Position numbers and translations under genes: made by a program
The notes under the pieces: generated by a model
What the model saw: only the letters and a program-made list of their open reading frames with translations
Databases searched by the model: none
Told to the model about the DNA's origin: nothing
Shown: piece by piece, positions 1 through 6,216 of the stretch
How positions within the stretch are numbered: the stretch's first letter is position 1
Layout of the letters: each line of letters opens with the position of its first letter
NCBI GenBank assembly: GCA_964292325.1
Contig: CAXYVG010000159.1
Location: 1 to 6,216 of the forward strand
Length of the DNA stretch: 6,216 bases
Source: CTSoil-075 sp964292325
GTDB lineage: Bacteria; Bacillota; Negativicutes; DSM-13327
Reading direction: 5' to 3'

Positions 1-114
1 CATGCTGTAAATGCAAAAGAAGTAGTTTTCAATATGATTCCAAAGATTATTGCTGCAGTTGATTCAAGTACCATAGATAAAGATAAATTTGATATAACTT
101 TTTTTATTAAATAA
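1..114 (+). CDS. C-terminal end of an unidentified protein (5' end outside window)
   Basis: The first forward frame is open from the window edge and gives 37 residues ending in DKFDITFFIK before TAA at 112-114. The other two forward frames are stopped within this stretch (TAA at 8-10; TGA at about 60-62), so this is the best coding frame. The tail mixes hydrophobic and charged residues and shows no motif I recognise, so no function is offered. The gene is convergent with the fic-mod-res operon and so is not part of it. With only 37 codons visible, it could also be a chance open frame or the end of a degraded gene. Confidence 0.5.
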   Translation, partial: HAVNAKEVVFNMIPKIIAAVDSSTIDKDKFDITFFIK

Positions 115-202
115 GCATCTGATTTATTCATAATACCCAAAATTTGACACGAACAACCATTTTAAAACATCTCTTAGAGATAAAAAGAAACACTATGTAT
201 TG

Positions 203-234
203 CCAACAAACCCGCTTATATAGTTATTTGTTGG
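203..234. repeat. Inverted repeat, 8 bp arms with 16 nt loop
   Basis: CCAACAAA at 203-210 is perfectly complementary to TTTGTTGG at 227-234, around an AT-rich 16 nt loop. It is followed on the plus strand by a further run of G and on the minus strand by no T run, so it does not look like an intrinsic terminator in either direction. It could be an operator-like or transposon-end remnant, or chance. Confidence 0.4.
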
Positions 235-430
235 GGGGAATTCAGATTTCAAGAAGCTGACATCTCTGATATCTGCTAGCCAAAATTACTGGGATCGATT
301 TTTATGAATATATCATAAAGCTATTTATGGATTTACCGAATCTGTTACTTCCATCAAATGTAACGATGTGCTGGAAAAGTATATGCCGTGATCAAAAAAT
401 ATCCAAGCGACATATGGGCACAAATAAAGA

Positions 431-474
431 AATAGCCGGATACTCGCGAAACAATCGCATAGTATCCGGCTATT
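431..474 (-). terminator. Strong hairpin, probable terminator of the fic-mod-res operon
   Basis: The arm at 431-444 (core ATAGCCGGATACT) pairs perfectly with 461-474 for 14 bp. After a small bulge (C at 445 opposite AT at 459-460), GCGA at 446-449 pairs with TCGC at 455-458 around the loop AACAA. Read on the minus strand, the stem is followed at once by TTTCTTTATTTG, a T-rich tail suited to Rho-independent termination of the transcript from res, whose stop lies about 185 nt upstream. On the plus strand the hairpin is followed by CATGG, so it would be a poor classical terminator for the left gene. The stem is longer than most terminators, so a repeated palindromic element is an alternative. 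Confidence 0.65.
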
Positions 475-659
475 CATGGTGCCCCTAAAAGGTGCGCTAT
501 TTTTTATATTTCGGGCTTACGAAAGTTCCTTCAAAATAAATTCATCCCATAAATTTTATAGGATAAACAGTTACAGGTTATATGGTAAAGCAGCACCAGT
601 TGATTCAATTCAACTCAATCAATCGGTGAAATAGAACATTTTTAATCATTTTTGACAAA

Positions 660-3608
660 TTAATTTTCTAACACTTCATCAATGAGTTGAGCCATTTGCT
701 TGTTATTGAGTTGATCACGAAAATGCACAGTATAGCCTTCTTTGGTCAAAGTATCGAAGAATATTCGCGCACAATCTATTTTTGTTTTCTCTATTCCCCT
801 CAAGTCAGTCTTGTTCTCAACATCTTTTGTTTCAACTATTATATTTATTTCACTCTCACCCGATGATTTTTTAACAACATATAAAAAATCAGGACTATAT
901 GTACCTCCTGTGATTGTTGGTATAGCAATACTATTTCTTGGTATTTTACCATACACAATTACTTCTTCTATATCACTCGTAATATTTTCCTTTTCAAGAG
1001 GGGAGTCATATACATAGGAATCATAAAGATATTTATCACTAGGACTACCTGGTACTATTTTCGTTCCGATACGCCCTTGTGCAATATCCTCACGAGGGGT
1101 GCCATCTTTATATGTCAAAGCCGTTAAATTATTAGTTACTCCTGTTTTAATATATTTGAAGCGGCCCTGTAAATTTTCACTCTTCCAATTATAGAACTCA
1201 GAACAAAAAATACTTACAGTATTCTCATTAAAATATTTTAAATCCAAAGTCCCGTATTTCTGTGCATATAAAGATAACGCTTGATGCATTGTGGTAATAG
1301 GAATATTAGTCACACGCATAATACGCTTTAGAAAAGCATTATAAGAAATAGGTTGAGAAATTCTATATTGAACTCCTGTACCTTTTTCTGCAGTAACCTG
1401 TGAACCATTACTCCGGATGATATCTCGACTACTTGTCATAATAACATCTGAGATATTTATTTTTTCTAGCAACTCTAGTACAACATCACCTATCTCAGTA
1501 TCTAAATTCTTATCATAAAACAACAAGCATGGCTGGTTAATAGTTTCCCAAAAATCTTTGATTTTAAGATATGCATCTTTTCTAATCTTAATAGGTAGGC
1601 GCTTCTTTTCATTTCGGTTTTCTACCTTATTTGAAGATATTCCTTGAGAGAAATCAGGGAACTCAGCAAAAAAGGCTTCTCTATTTTCTGGCCTTATATT
1701 TATTTTACGATCAATATAATTTTTACTATACAAAAGATCAAATAGTTCGTCCGAAGACATATTCTTTTTATTAGCAACTTCTTGCAATTTTTGTTCACTA
1801 ATTACATTCGCTTGTGGGACTTCCCCGTTTATTTCCTCAATTAAGCGATCTGCGAAATCAGCTTCAGTAAAGTCTACTATGTAATTAAGAAGAAACTCTT
1901 CATTTGAAATACGATTTCCGTTCTCATCTACCGGGAGGCGCAGACCGCGTCCTACTTCTTGAAGTTTGCTATTTTCACTACCACTGGAGCGAAGCTTAGC
2001 TATAGTAAAAACATTTGGATTGTCCCACCCCTCTTTAAGTGTCCATTTAGAAAAAAGGAAACGGAGAGTATTATAATTTCCATTCTCATTTTTGAAAGAA
2101 AGAAGCTGTTTTTTACCATTCAGTATTACATCAACTTCTTGTGCAATAGACTCATCTGAATCATTGTTATCCTTAGAGAAATAACCTGCATGGCAAGCTG
2201 AAATATTATCTAGACTTGCTTCCAGGTATTTATGATACTCTTCTTCATGCTCATTAAGTGAATTAAGAACAGTTTGAATGGTTTCTTTTAACAGTCTTTC
2301 AAATGCTAAGAGTAAATATGGTGACTTACCATCTGTATCCGGTCTATAAGAAGTAATATCGTCTATAAAGAATAATGCAAGTGTCTTTATTTTAAATGTA
2401 CGATTGGAGAAATTTTCTCTTTCAGTATCAAAATGACGTTCTAATGCCAATCGTAGCATTTGTTCCTGATAGGAAGTCATGTAAATATCTACTGCTAACT
2501 CTTCACCTACATTTTTTATTACTCCATTTGAGAATTCCACATCTGACTTCCCAATATTAGATATATTCACGCCCTCAAAAGCTTCCGTGATGAGAGATAA
2601 CGAATCACCTATTCCAAAAGTATATGTTTTTGTACTCTTATCCCGTTTCTTATACTGAAATGTAACAGAATCTTTATTTTGAATAGATGTTATTTTAACT
2701 TTTTCATTTTGTTGGGATAGGGGTTCAAAATGCTCCTTGGCCACACCTTTGATTAAATTATGATTGAAAGATTCACACGCATTTAAGTCGTAAAGTAAAT
2801 TCTCATAGTCTTTTACTATAGTTTTGTTCTTTCCAGTACCAGTAGTTACTTCTGGAAAAGTTGCTCCGAAACGGATAATGCTTTGTGGCTTTATTTCTTC
2901 CGTAATAACTTTAAAGGCTTTTTGATTACGTGAAAAACGATGAGGTTCATCAATAATCATTATAGGTTTAGTTGCGCTTATAGCGTTGAAAGGTCTATAG
3001 AAACCTTCTACACTATAATCATAATCATCACGTGTAAGCATTTTCGACGCTGATAAAAGCTGCATATTTACAACTAAAACATATATTTTATTCTTATTAT
3101 GGTGTGACCCCATAACGAATTCTCTGACTACACTCGGAAAATGCAAGTGTCCTGTTTTCTTTTTCTTTACTGATGCAAGAATTCCTACTTCTATGTCAGT
3201 TCCATACCCACAACTGTCCGAAAAATGCCTTCTGACATAATCATCTTGTAAAAATTGCCCTGTTCCTGATTTTATGGCAAGCGACGGAACTGCAATGATA
3301 AACTTATTTAGTCCATACCTTTTGTGAAGTTCAAACATTGTCTTTGTATAGACATAAGTCTTACCTGTACCGGTTTCCATTTTGATATCCAAGTTTAAAT
3401 AGTCATCAATTCTATTATTACGATTTTCTAAGGGGATATTTTTTTGTACAGAATTTATATTCGATATTATTTGAGGATCTTTTAAGTCAATTAAAGGATT
3501 TTCAAATAGTTGCACTGGTTTAGTAATATTTACTCCATCAAATACAGAGCAAATAGAATCTATTGCTTTTTGTTGGTGTGGTAATTCTCGTTGAAGAATT
3601 AATTCCAT
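660..3608 (-). CDS. res: Type III restriction-modification system, restriction subunit Res (SF2 translocase and endonuclease)
   Basis: At 982 aa this is a full-length Res, close to the 970 aa or so of EcoP15I Res. The N-terminal two thirds carry SF2 motor motifs in order: Walker A METGTGKT at residues 77-84, Walker B DEPH at 220-223, FGAT at 247-250, TLKEGWDNPN at about 523-532, and motif VI QEVGRGLRLP at 550-559. The C-terminal nuclease has PD at 906-907 and ETK at 926-928, the intact PD-(D/E)xK signature. In the family, Res works only in complex with Mod, hydrolyses ATP to communicate along DNA between two inversely oriented unmethylated sites, and cuts about 25-27 bp from one of them. The ATG is well fixed: an in-frame TAG lies three codons upstream with no start codon between, and AGGAG precedes it. 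It follows mod by 17 nt. No frameshift or lost catalytic residue is seen. Confidence 0.96.
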   Translation of the reverse strand: MELILQRELPHQQKAIDSICSVFDGVNITKPVQLFENPLIDLKDPQIISNINSVQKNIPLENRNNRIDDYLNLDIKMETGTGKTYVYTKTMFELHKRYGLNKFIIAVPSLAIKSGTGQFLQDDYVRRHFSDSCGYGTDIEVGILASVKKKKTGHLHFPSVVREFVMGSHHNKNKIYVLVVNMQLLSASKMLTRDDYDYSVEGFYRPFNAISATKPIMIIDEPHRFSRNQKAFKVITEEIKPQSIIRFGATFPEVTTGTGKNKTIVKDYENLLYDLNACESFNHNLIKGVAKEHFEPLSQQNEKVKITSIQNKDSVTFQYKKRDKSTKTYTFGIGDSLSLITEAFEGVNISNIGKSDVEFSNGVIKNVGEELAVDIYMTSYQEQMLRLALERHFDTERENFSNRTFKIKTLALFFIDDITSYRPDTDGKSPYLLLAFERLLKETIQTVLNSLNEHEEEYHKYLEASLDNISACHAGYFSKDNNDSDESIAQEVDVILNGKKQLLSFKNENGNYNTLRFLFSKWTLKEGWDNPNVFTIAKLRSSGSENSKLQEVGRGLRLPVDENGNRISNEEFLLNYIVDFTEADFADRLIEEINGEVPQANVISEQKLQEVANKKNMSSDELFDLLYSKNYIDRKINIRPENREAFFAEFPDFSQGISSNKVENRNEKKRLPIKIRKDAYLKIKDFWETINQPCLLFYDKNLDTEIGDVVLELLEKINISDVIMTSSRDIIRSNGSQVTAEKGTGVQYRISQPISYNAFLKRIMRVTNIPITTMHQALSLYAQKYGTLDLKYFNENTVSIFCSEFYNWKSENLQGRFKYIKTGVTNNLTALTYKDGTPREDIAQGRIGTKIVPGSPSDKYLYDSYVYDSPLEKENITSDIEEVIVYGKIPRNSIAIPTITGGTYSPDFLYVVKKSSGESEINIIVETKDVENKTDLRGIEKTKIDCARIFFDTLTKEGYTVHFRDQLNNKQMAQLIDEVLEN

Positions 3609-3619
3609 AAATGTCTAAT

Positions 3620-3624
3620 CTCCT
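3620..3624 (-). promoter_or_regulatory. Ribosome binding site of res
   Basis: AGGAG lies 11 nt before the res ATG and starts one base after the mod TGA stop, within TGATAGGAG. Because the site touches the end of mod, ribosomes finishing mod arrive at the res initiation region. Translational coupling would help keep Res synthesis behind Mod, which suits a toxic nuclease; the coupling is inferred. Confidence 0.7.
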
Positions 3625-3625
3625 A

Positions 3626-5686
3626 TCAATATCGAACTTCAAAATTGATGCGGAGATTTTTCTCCGTATCTTTTAGTTTTTTCAAATTCGTGCGTAATCC
3701 TTCCAACTCACTCCAAGTAAAACTATATCCAAAAAGAACTAAATTTTGAGGATTAAAAGATCCGTCTGTTTCATATTTCATAATAACCTCTTTAATTGCT
3801 TCCTCACTCAATTGAGGCTCAATGAAATATATATGATTCTTAATGTAATAAGATATATAACCCGAGAAATTCAACTTCTGTACTGTCTCAGTAAAGCCGT
3901 ATCCATCTCTAACTAACCATGTGTTTAGAATAGTAGGTAATCCAAAATCATCTAACATAGTTCTATCAACAAATAGTTTATTTTCTTCAGGATCGAATAC
4001 TTCAACTTTGTCTAAGGTACTATTTCCAGGCTCCACTAAAGTAAAATGTTTAAACCCTAAATCAGCTTCAGTGTCTGGATATTCTTCCTTTATATTTTTA
4101 GCTGCTCGTACAATACGCTCCATACCAACTTGGTCAAGTGTATGAGGACGATTTACAGAATCTAAAAAGTCTATAGCCTTTTGTATTTTTGGTTTATCAG
4201 AAACAGGCGCAATATCTAACTTATTATCTAAGTTTTCAGGTAATTGAATAGCTATATAATTCCTTTTTCCTTTGTCCATTAGAGTTGCGTTTAAGTTCAT
4301 AACTGCCTCTGCCGTAGTTGCAGATCCAGAGAAAAAATCTACACATAAATCATTATTATCTGAACCCAAAGTTAGAACCTTTTCCACTAAATGGCGGGGT
4401 TTTGGGAAATCAAAGGCGTCTCCCATCCCATATCTTCCCAATTCCACTGATCCTTGCTCAGAAATTACACCATTCTCATCCCAAATATCATCATCTTCAT
4501 CAATTAAGTCATCTATTATAGCTTCATTGAACCATATAGATTTTGCTTTGTATGTTGTTTTACGATACTTCTCATAAATTCCAAATTCACCAGTGTTTTT
4601 TTTACGTGCTACAATATTACTTAAAAGCGTATTTTCGTTGTTATTATTCTCTAATTTCTTTGTACCCCAACGCCAGCAACTCTCTTCCCCTATGCTATTA
4701 TAAGGATATACTTCAACAGTATAATCCGCCTCCTTGACTAAGGATATGGGACAATGTCCATTTTTATCAATAATAGACGCATTTACATAAACTGGATAAA
4801 AAAGATTAGGCCTATTGAATCTTCCAAATTTCGGATTCCTATTCCGAAGTTCTCGTTCTGAGAATTCTCCAACTTCATCTGACATAGTAAATGAACCAAT
4901 CTCTTTTAATAATTCATTTATTTTTCCATCGATATTTTTAGTGTAGACAAGGACATATTCGTGTGTTTTAGCAATTTGTTTGTAGGTCTGTCCCCGTTTA
5001 TTAGACTGAACAATAATTTGAGTAACAAAATTATCAGGTCCAAAAATATCATCACAAATTAATTTTAGGTTGGCTTGTTCATTATCGTCAATAGAAATAA
5101 AAATCGTTCCTTCCTTGCTTAAAATATCTCTAGCAAGTAATAGTCTGGGATACATAAACATTAACCATGCAGAATGAGAAGAAGACCCTCGACTAGTTAA
5201 ATCTAGTATGCGTTGCGCCTGTCCCTCATCGATACTGAGTTTCTCTGTTAATTCTTCGACACTAAAGTTAAAATTATCGTTATATACAAAACCATCTGTT
5301 CCTGTGTTATAAGGAGGATCTATATATACACATTTTACATTTCTTGAGTAAGATTTTAGAAGATGTTTCAAACCATCCAAATTGTCTCCACTAATGTAAA
5401 TATTCTTACTATCTATGTTCTCATACTTGTTGTTATGTTCTTCATCCGGAACAATAACTGTTGTAGTGTCTAGAGAAGCTAATAGCCGTGCATAACTTTT
5501 CCCTAAAAACTTTAACTCATATCCTTCACCTGTGAAGTTAATTTTGTCACTCAAATACTCCTTGAAACGTTCTATGTCAAAGCTTCCATCTTCCAGGAAA
5601 CAAGAAGGGAAGTGTTCTTTTAAAACAGAGATTTCATGGTCATTGGGAATTGCGGTTTCATTATCAGCAATAATATTCTTAATCAT
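3626..5686 (-). CDS. mod: Type III restriction-modification system, DNA methyltransferase and specificity subunit Mod
   Basis: This 686 aa protein is a complete beta-class amino-methyltransferase: the catalytic motif DPPYNTG (residues 123-129) precedes the AdoMet-binding motif DFFSGSATTAE (450-460). Other landmarks are ISGDNLDGLKHL just before the catalytic motif and FDFPKPRHLVEKVL (425-438) just before motif I. The part between, roughly 225-420, should hold the target recognition domain that sets the DNA site; it includes a very acidic patch at 392-404. The region after 500 is expected to serve in Mod dimerisation and Res contact. Known type III Mods transfer a methyl group from AdoMet to N6 of adenine on one strand and also direct Res to its site. 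The ATG is certain: two TAA codons sit immediately upstream in frame, with AAAGGAG before them. It lies between fic (26 nt) and res (17 nt). The recognition sequence cannot be read from the protein. Confidence 0.96.
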   Translation of the reverse strand: MIKNIIADNETAIPNDHEISVLKEHFPSCFLEDGSFDIERFKEYLSDKINFTGEGYELKFLGKSYARLLASLDTTTVIVPDEEHNNKYENIDSKNIYISGDNLDGLKHLLKSYSRNVKCVYIDPPYNTGTDGFVYNDNFNFSVEELTEKLSIDEGQAQRILDLTSRGSSSHSAWLMFMYPRLLLARDILSKEGTIFISIDDNEQANLKLICDDIFGPDNFVTQIIVQSNKRGQTYKQIAKTHEYVLVYTKNIDGKINELLKEIGSFTMSDEVGEFSERELRNRNPKFGRFNRPNLFYPVYVNASIIDKNGHCPISLVKEADYTVEVYPYNSIGEESCWRWGTKKLENNNNENTLLSNIVARKKNTGEFGIYEKYRKTTYKAKSIWFNEAIIDDLIDEDDDIWDENGVISEQGSVELGRYGMGDAFDFPKPRHLVEKVLTLGSDNNDLCVDFFSGSATTAEAVMNLNATLMDKGKRNYIAIQLPENLDNKLDIAPVSDKPKIQKAIDFLDSVNRPHTLDQVGMERIVRAAKNIKEEYPDTEADLGFKHFTLVEPGNSTLDKVEVFDPEENKLFVDRTMLDDFGLPTILNTWLVRDGYGFTETVQKLNFSGYISYYIKNHIYFIEPQLSEEAIKEVIMKYETDGSFNPQNLVLFGYSFTWSELEGLRTNLKKLKDTEKNLRINFEVRY
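4596..4603 (-). repeat. A8 homopolymer in mod
   Basis: On the coding strand this is eight A in a row, read AAA AAA AAC (residues K362 K363 N364), within the presumed target recognition region. Losing one A leads to a stop about 30 codons later and gaining one gives a TGA within a few codons. Both occur before motif I at 450, so any single-base slip would abolish methylation. Whether it varies cannot be told from one sequence. Confidence 0.6.
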
Positions 5687-5697
5687 TTATTAATTTT

Positions 5698-5704
5698 CTC
5701 CTTT
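5698..5704 (-). promoter_or_regulatory. Ribosome binding site of mod
   Basis: AAAGGAG lies 11 nt before the mod ATG, in the 26 nt gap after the fic stop. Tandem in-frame TAA codons between it and the ATG rule out a longer Mod. The GGAG core matches Bacillota-type initiation. Confidence 0.8.
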
Positions 5705-5712
5705 GTAAAGAT

Positions 5713-6216
5713 TTATTCATATTTTATTTGTTCTTTATTTATATTTTGGAATACCTGCATACGCGATTGCTCTTTTGCTAAAATTTCGTTGGCAAAAAAC
5801 ATAAAGCCTTTTAAATCTTGTTTTGCTAGTAACTCTATATATGTTGCTTTAGTTTCCTTCTCGATAATCAATGGTGGAAATCCCTCTTGCAGCAATGAAT
5901 AGTTCATTAGCATACGCCCTGTCCGTCCATTTCCATCGGAAAACGGATGGATCCGTTCAAATTGAATATGTGCATCTAAAATGCTCTCTAATTTTTCTTC
6001 TTCAGTAGCTGCATTCTCCAGCCGGTATTCTAGGTTATCCACCAACTGTTGAATAAGAAATGGCGTTTCCCCTGGTGTAGCTGTTTGGAATTCTGCACCT
6101 ATAATCAGATTGTCGTTTTTTTTGAATTGGCCTTTATCATATTGAAGCCTATCGGTTAAATCGGCGTGGATTTCTTTGATAATGGAGACAGAAAGTTTAT
6201 CATTATTCTCTAAATG
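5713..6216 (-). CDS. Fic-domain protein, probable AMP transferase (N-terminus outside window)
   Basis: The frame is open from the right edge to TAA at 5713-5715 and gives 167 residues. Counting from the edge, residues 90-101 read HPFSDGNGRTGR, a perfect match to the Fic motif HPFx[D/E]GNGRxxR, with catalytic His90, metal-binding Asp94 and phosphate-binding Arg98 and Arg101. Residues around 38-50 (IIGAEFQTATPGE) fit the flap that docks the target. Fic proteins with this motif usually move AMP from ATP to a hydroxyl side chain of a partner protein in the cytoplasm. A TTG at 6045 could be mistaken for the start, but the frame and the family fold continue upstream of it. Family members of this shape have some 60-100 more N-terminal residues, often including an inhibitory (S/T)xxxE(G/N) helix. 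That part is not visible, and the C-terminal tail lacks such a motif. The gene sits 26 nt before mod, so it is probably the first visible gene of the operon. The target is unknown. Confidence 0.9.
   Translation of the reverse strand, partial: HLENNDKLSVSIIKEIHADLTDRLQYDKGQFKKNDNLIIGAEFQTATPGETPFLIQQLVDNLEYRLENAATEEEKLESILDAHIQFERIHPFSDGNGRTGRMLMNYSLLQEGFPPLIIEKETKATYIELLAKQDLKGFMFFANEILAKEQSRMQVFQNINKEQIKYE
6116..6123 (-). repeat. A8 homopolymer in the Fic gene
   Basis: Eight A on the coding strand are read AAA AAA AAC (visible residues K32 K33 N34), the same codons as the run in mod. Loss of one A gives a TGA three codons after the run and gain of one gives a TAA about 26 codons after it. 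Both fall before the HPFSDGNGR motif, so slippage in either direction would inactivate the enzyme. Confidence 0.55.

Larger units (their letters stand above)
115..659. other. Intergenic region between convergent genes, with inverted repeats
   Basis: These 545 bp separate the stop of the left plus-strand gene from the stop of res. Short frames exist on both strands, but none has a ribosome binding site, a recognisable product or a length above about 75 codons. Two inverted repeats stand out: a strong one at 431-474 and a weaker one at 203-234, both listed separately. Smaller ones are at 169-181 (5 bp stem), 481-495 (interrupted stem followed by six T) and 509-524 (5 bp stem). The stretch at 600-624 is a low-complexity run of ATTCA/ATCA-like units. 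I see no tRNA, CRISPR repeat or complete insertion sequence. The length is unusual for a gap between convergent genes and could reflect degraded DNA at the edge of an acquired island. Confidence 0.6.

Noticed and set aside
144..149. Perfect TTGACA resembling a -35 box on the plus strand
   Set aside because: No TATAAT-like sequence lies 16-18 bp downstream (ACATCT at 17 bp) and no gene follows, so it is not a supported promoter.
169..181. Small palindrome ATCTCTTAGAGAT
   Set aside because: A 5 bp stem with a 3 nt loop and no T run is expected by chance in DNA of this composition.
327..488. Forward reading frame of 53 aa starting MDLPNLLLPS
   Set aside because: It has no ribosome binding site before the ATG, runs straight through the strong hairpin at 431-474, and its product is not recognisable. 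It is more likely a chance frame.
481..505. Possible plus-strand terminator: short stem 481-495 followed by six T
   Set aside because: The stem has a C/T mismatch and only five pairs, and four bases separate it from the T run. It is too weak to call, though it may help end the left gene's transcript.
742..1017. Plus-strand open frame of 91 codons opposite the 3' end of res
   Set aside because: It lies wholly antisense to a well-supported gene with intact nuclease motifs and has no family resemblance; a shadow frame.
5636..5902. Plus-strand open frame of 88 codons across the fic-mod junction
   Set aside because: It is antisense to the ends of fic and mod, which have strong motif and ribosome-binding-site support, and its product is unrecognisable.
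5713..6045. Short Fic protein of 110 aa starting at TTG 6045
   Set aside because: The reading frame stays open upstream to the window edge and encodes the flap and preceding helices of the Fic fold, so the true start is beyond 6216.

Overview
The window reads as a defence locus on the minus strand of an AT-rich bacterium. The start codons I could check are preceded by strong GGAG-type Shine-Dalgarno sequences. Together with the base composition (about one third G+C in the mod and res lines I counted), this suggests a low-GC Bacillota (Firmicute). No rRNA, tRNA or species-diagnostic gene is present, so genus cannot be given.

Layout from right to left, in the direction of transcription: (1) the C-terminal 167 residues of a Fic-domain protein, entering from beyond the right edge and ending at 5713; (2) after 26 nt, a complete type III DNA methyltransferase, Mod (686 aa, 5686 to 3626); (3) after 17 nt, a complete type III restriction subunit, Res (982 aa, 3608 to 660). 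The short gaps and the ribosome binding sites inside them indicate one fic-mod-res transcript whose promoter lies outside the window. About 185 nt past the res stop is a very strong hairpin (431-474), followed on the minus strand by a T-rich run. It is the likely operon terminator. At the far left, on the plus strand, the last 37 codons of an unidentified gene end at 114 and converge on the operon. The 545 bp between the convergent genes hold inverted repeats but no convincing gene.

How the genes work together: Mod supplies site recognition and methylates one strand of an asymmetric site (N6-adenine in known type III enzymes). Res binds Mod and uses an SF2 ATPase motor and a C-terminal PD-(D/E)xK nuclease to cut DNA with suitably oriented unmethylated sites. 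All key motifs of both subunits are intact, so the system is predicted to be active. The Fic protein has the complete HPFx[D/E]GNGRxxR motif expected of an active AMP transferase. Its place at the head of the operon suggests a regulatory, toxin-like or back-up defence role, but the sequence does not show the target. Both fic and mod contain an A8 run read as AAA AAA AAC, in which any single-base slip would truncate the protein.
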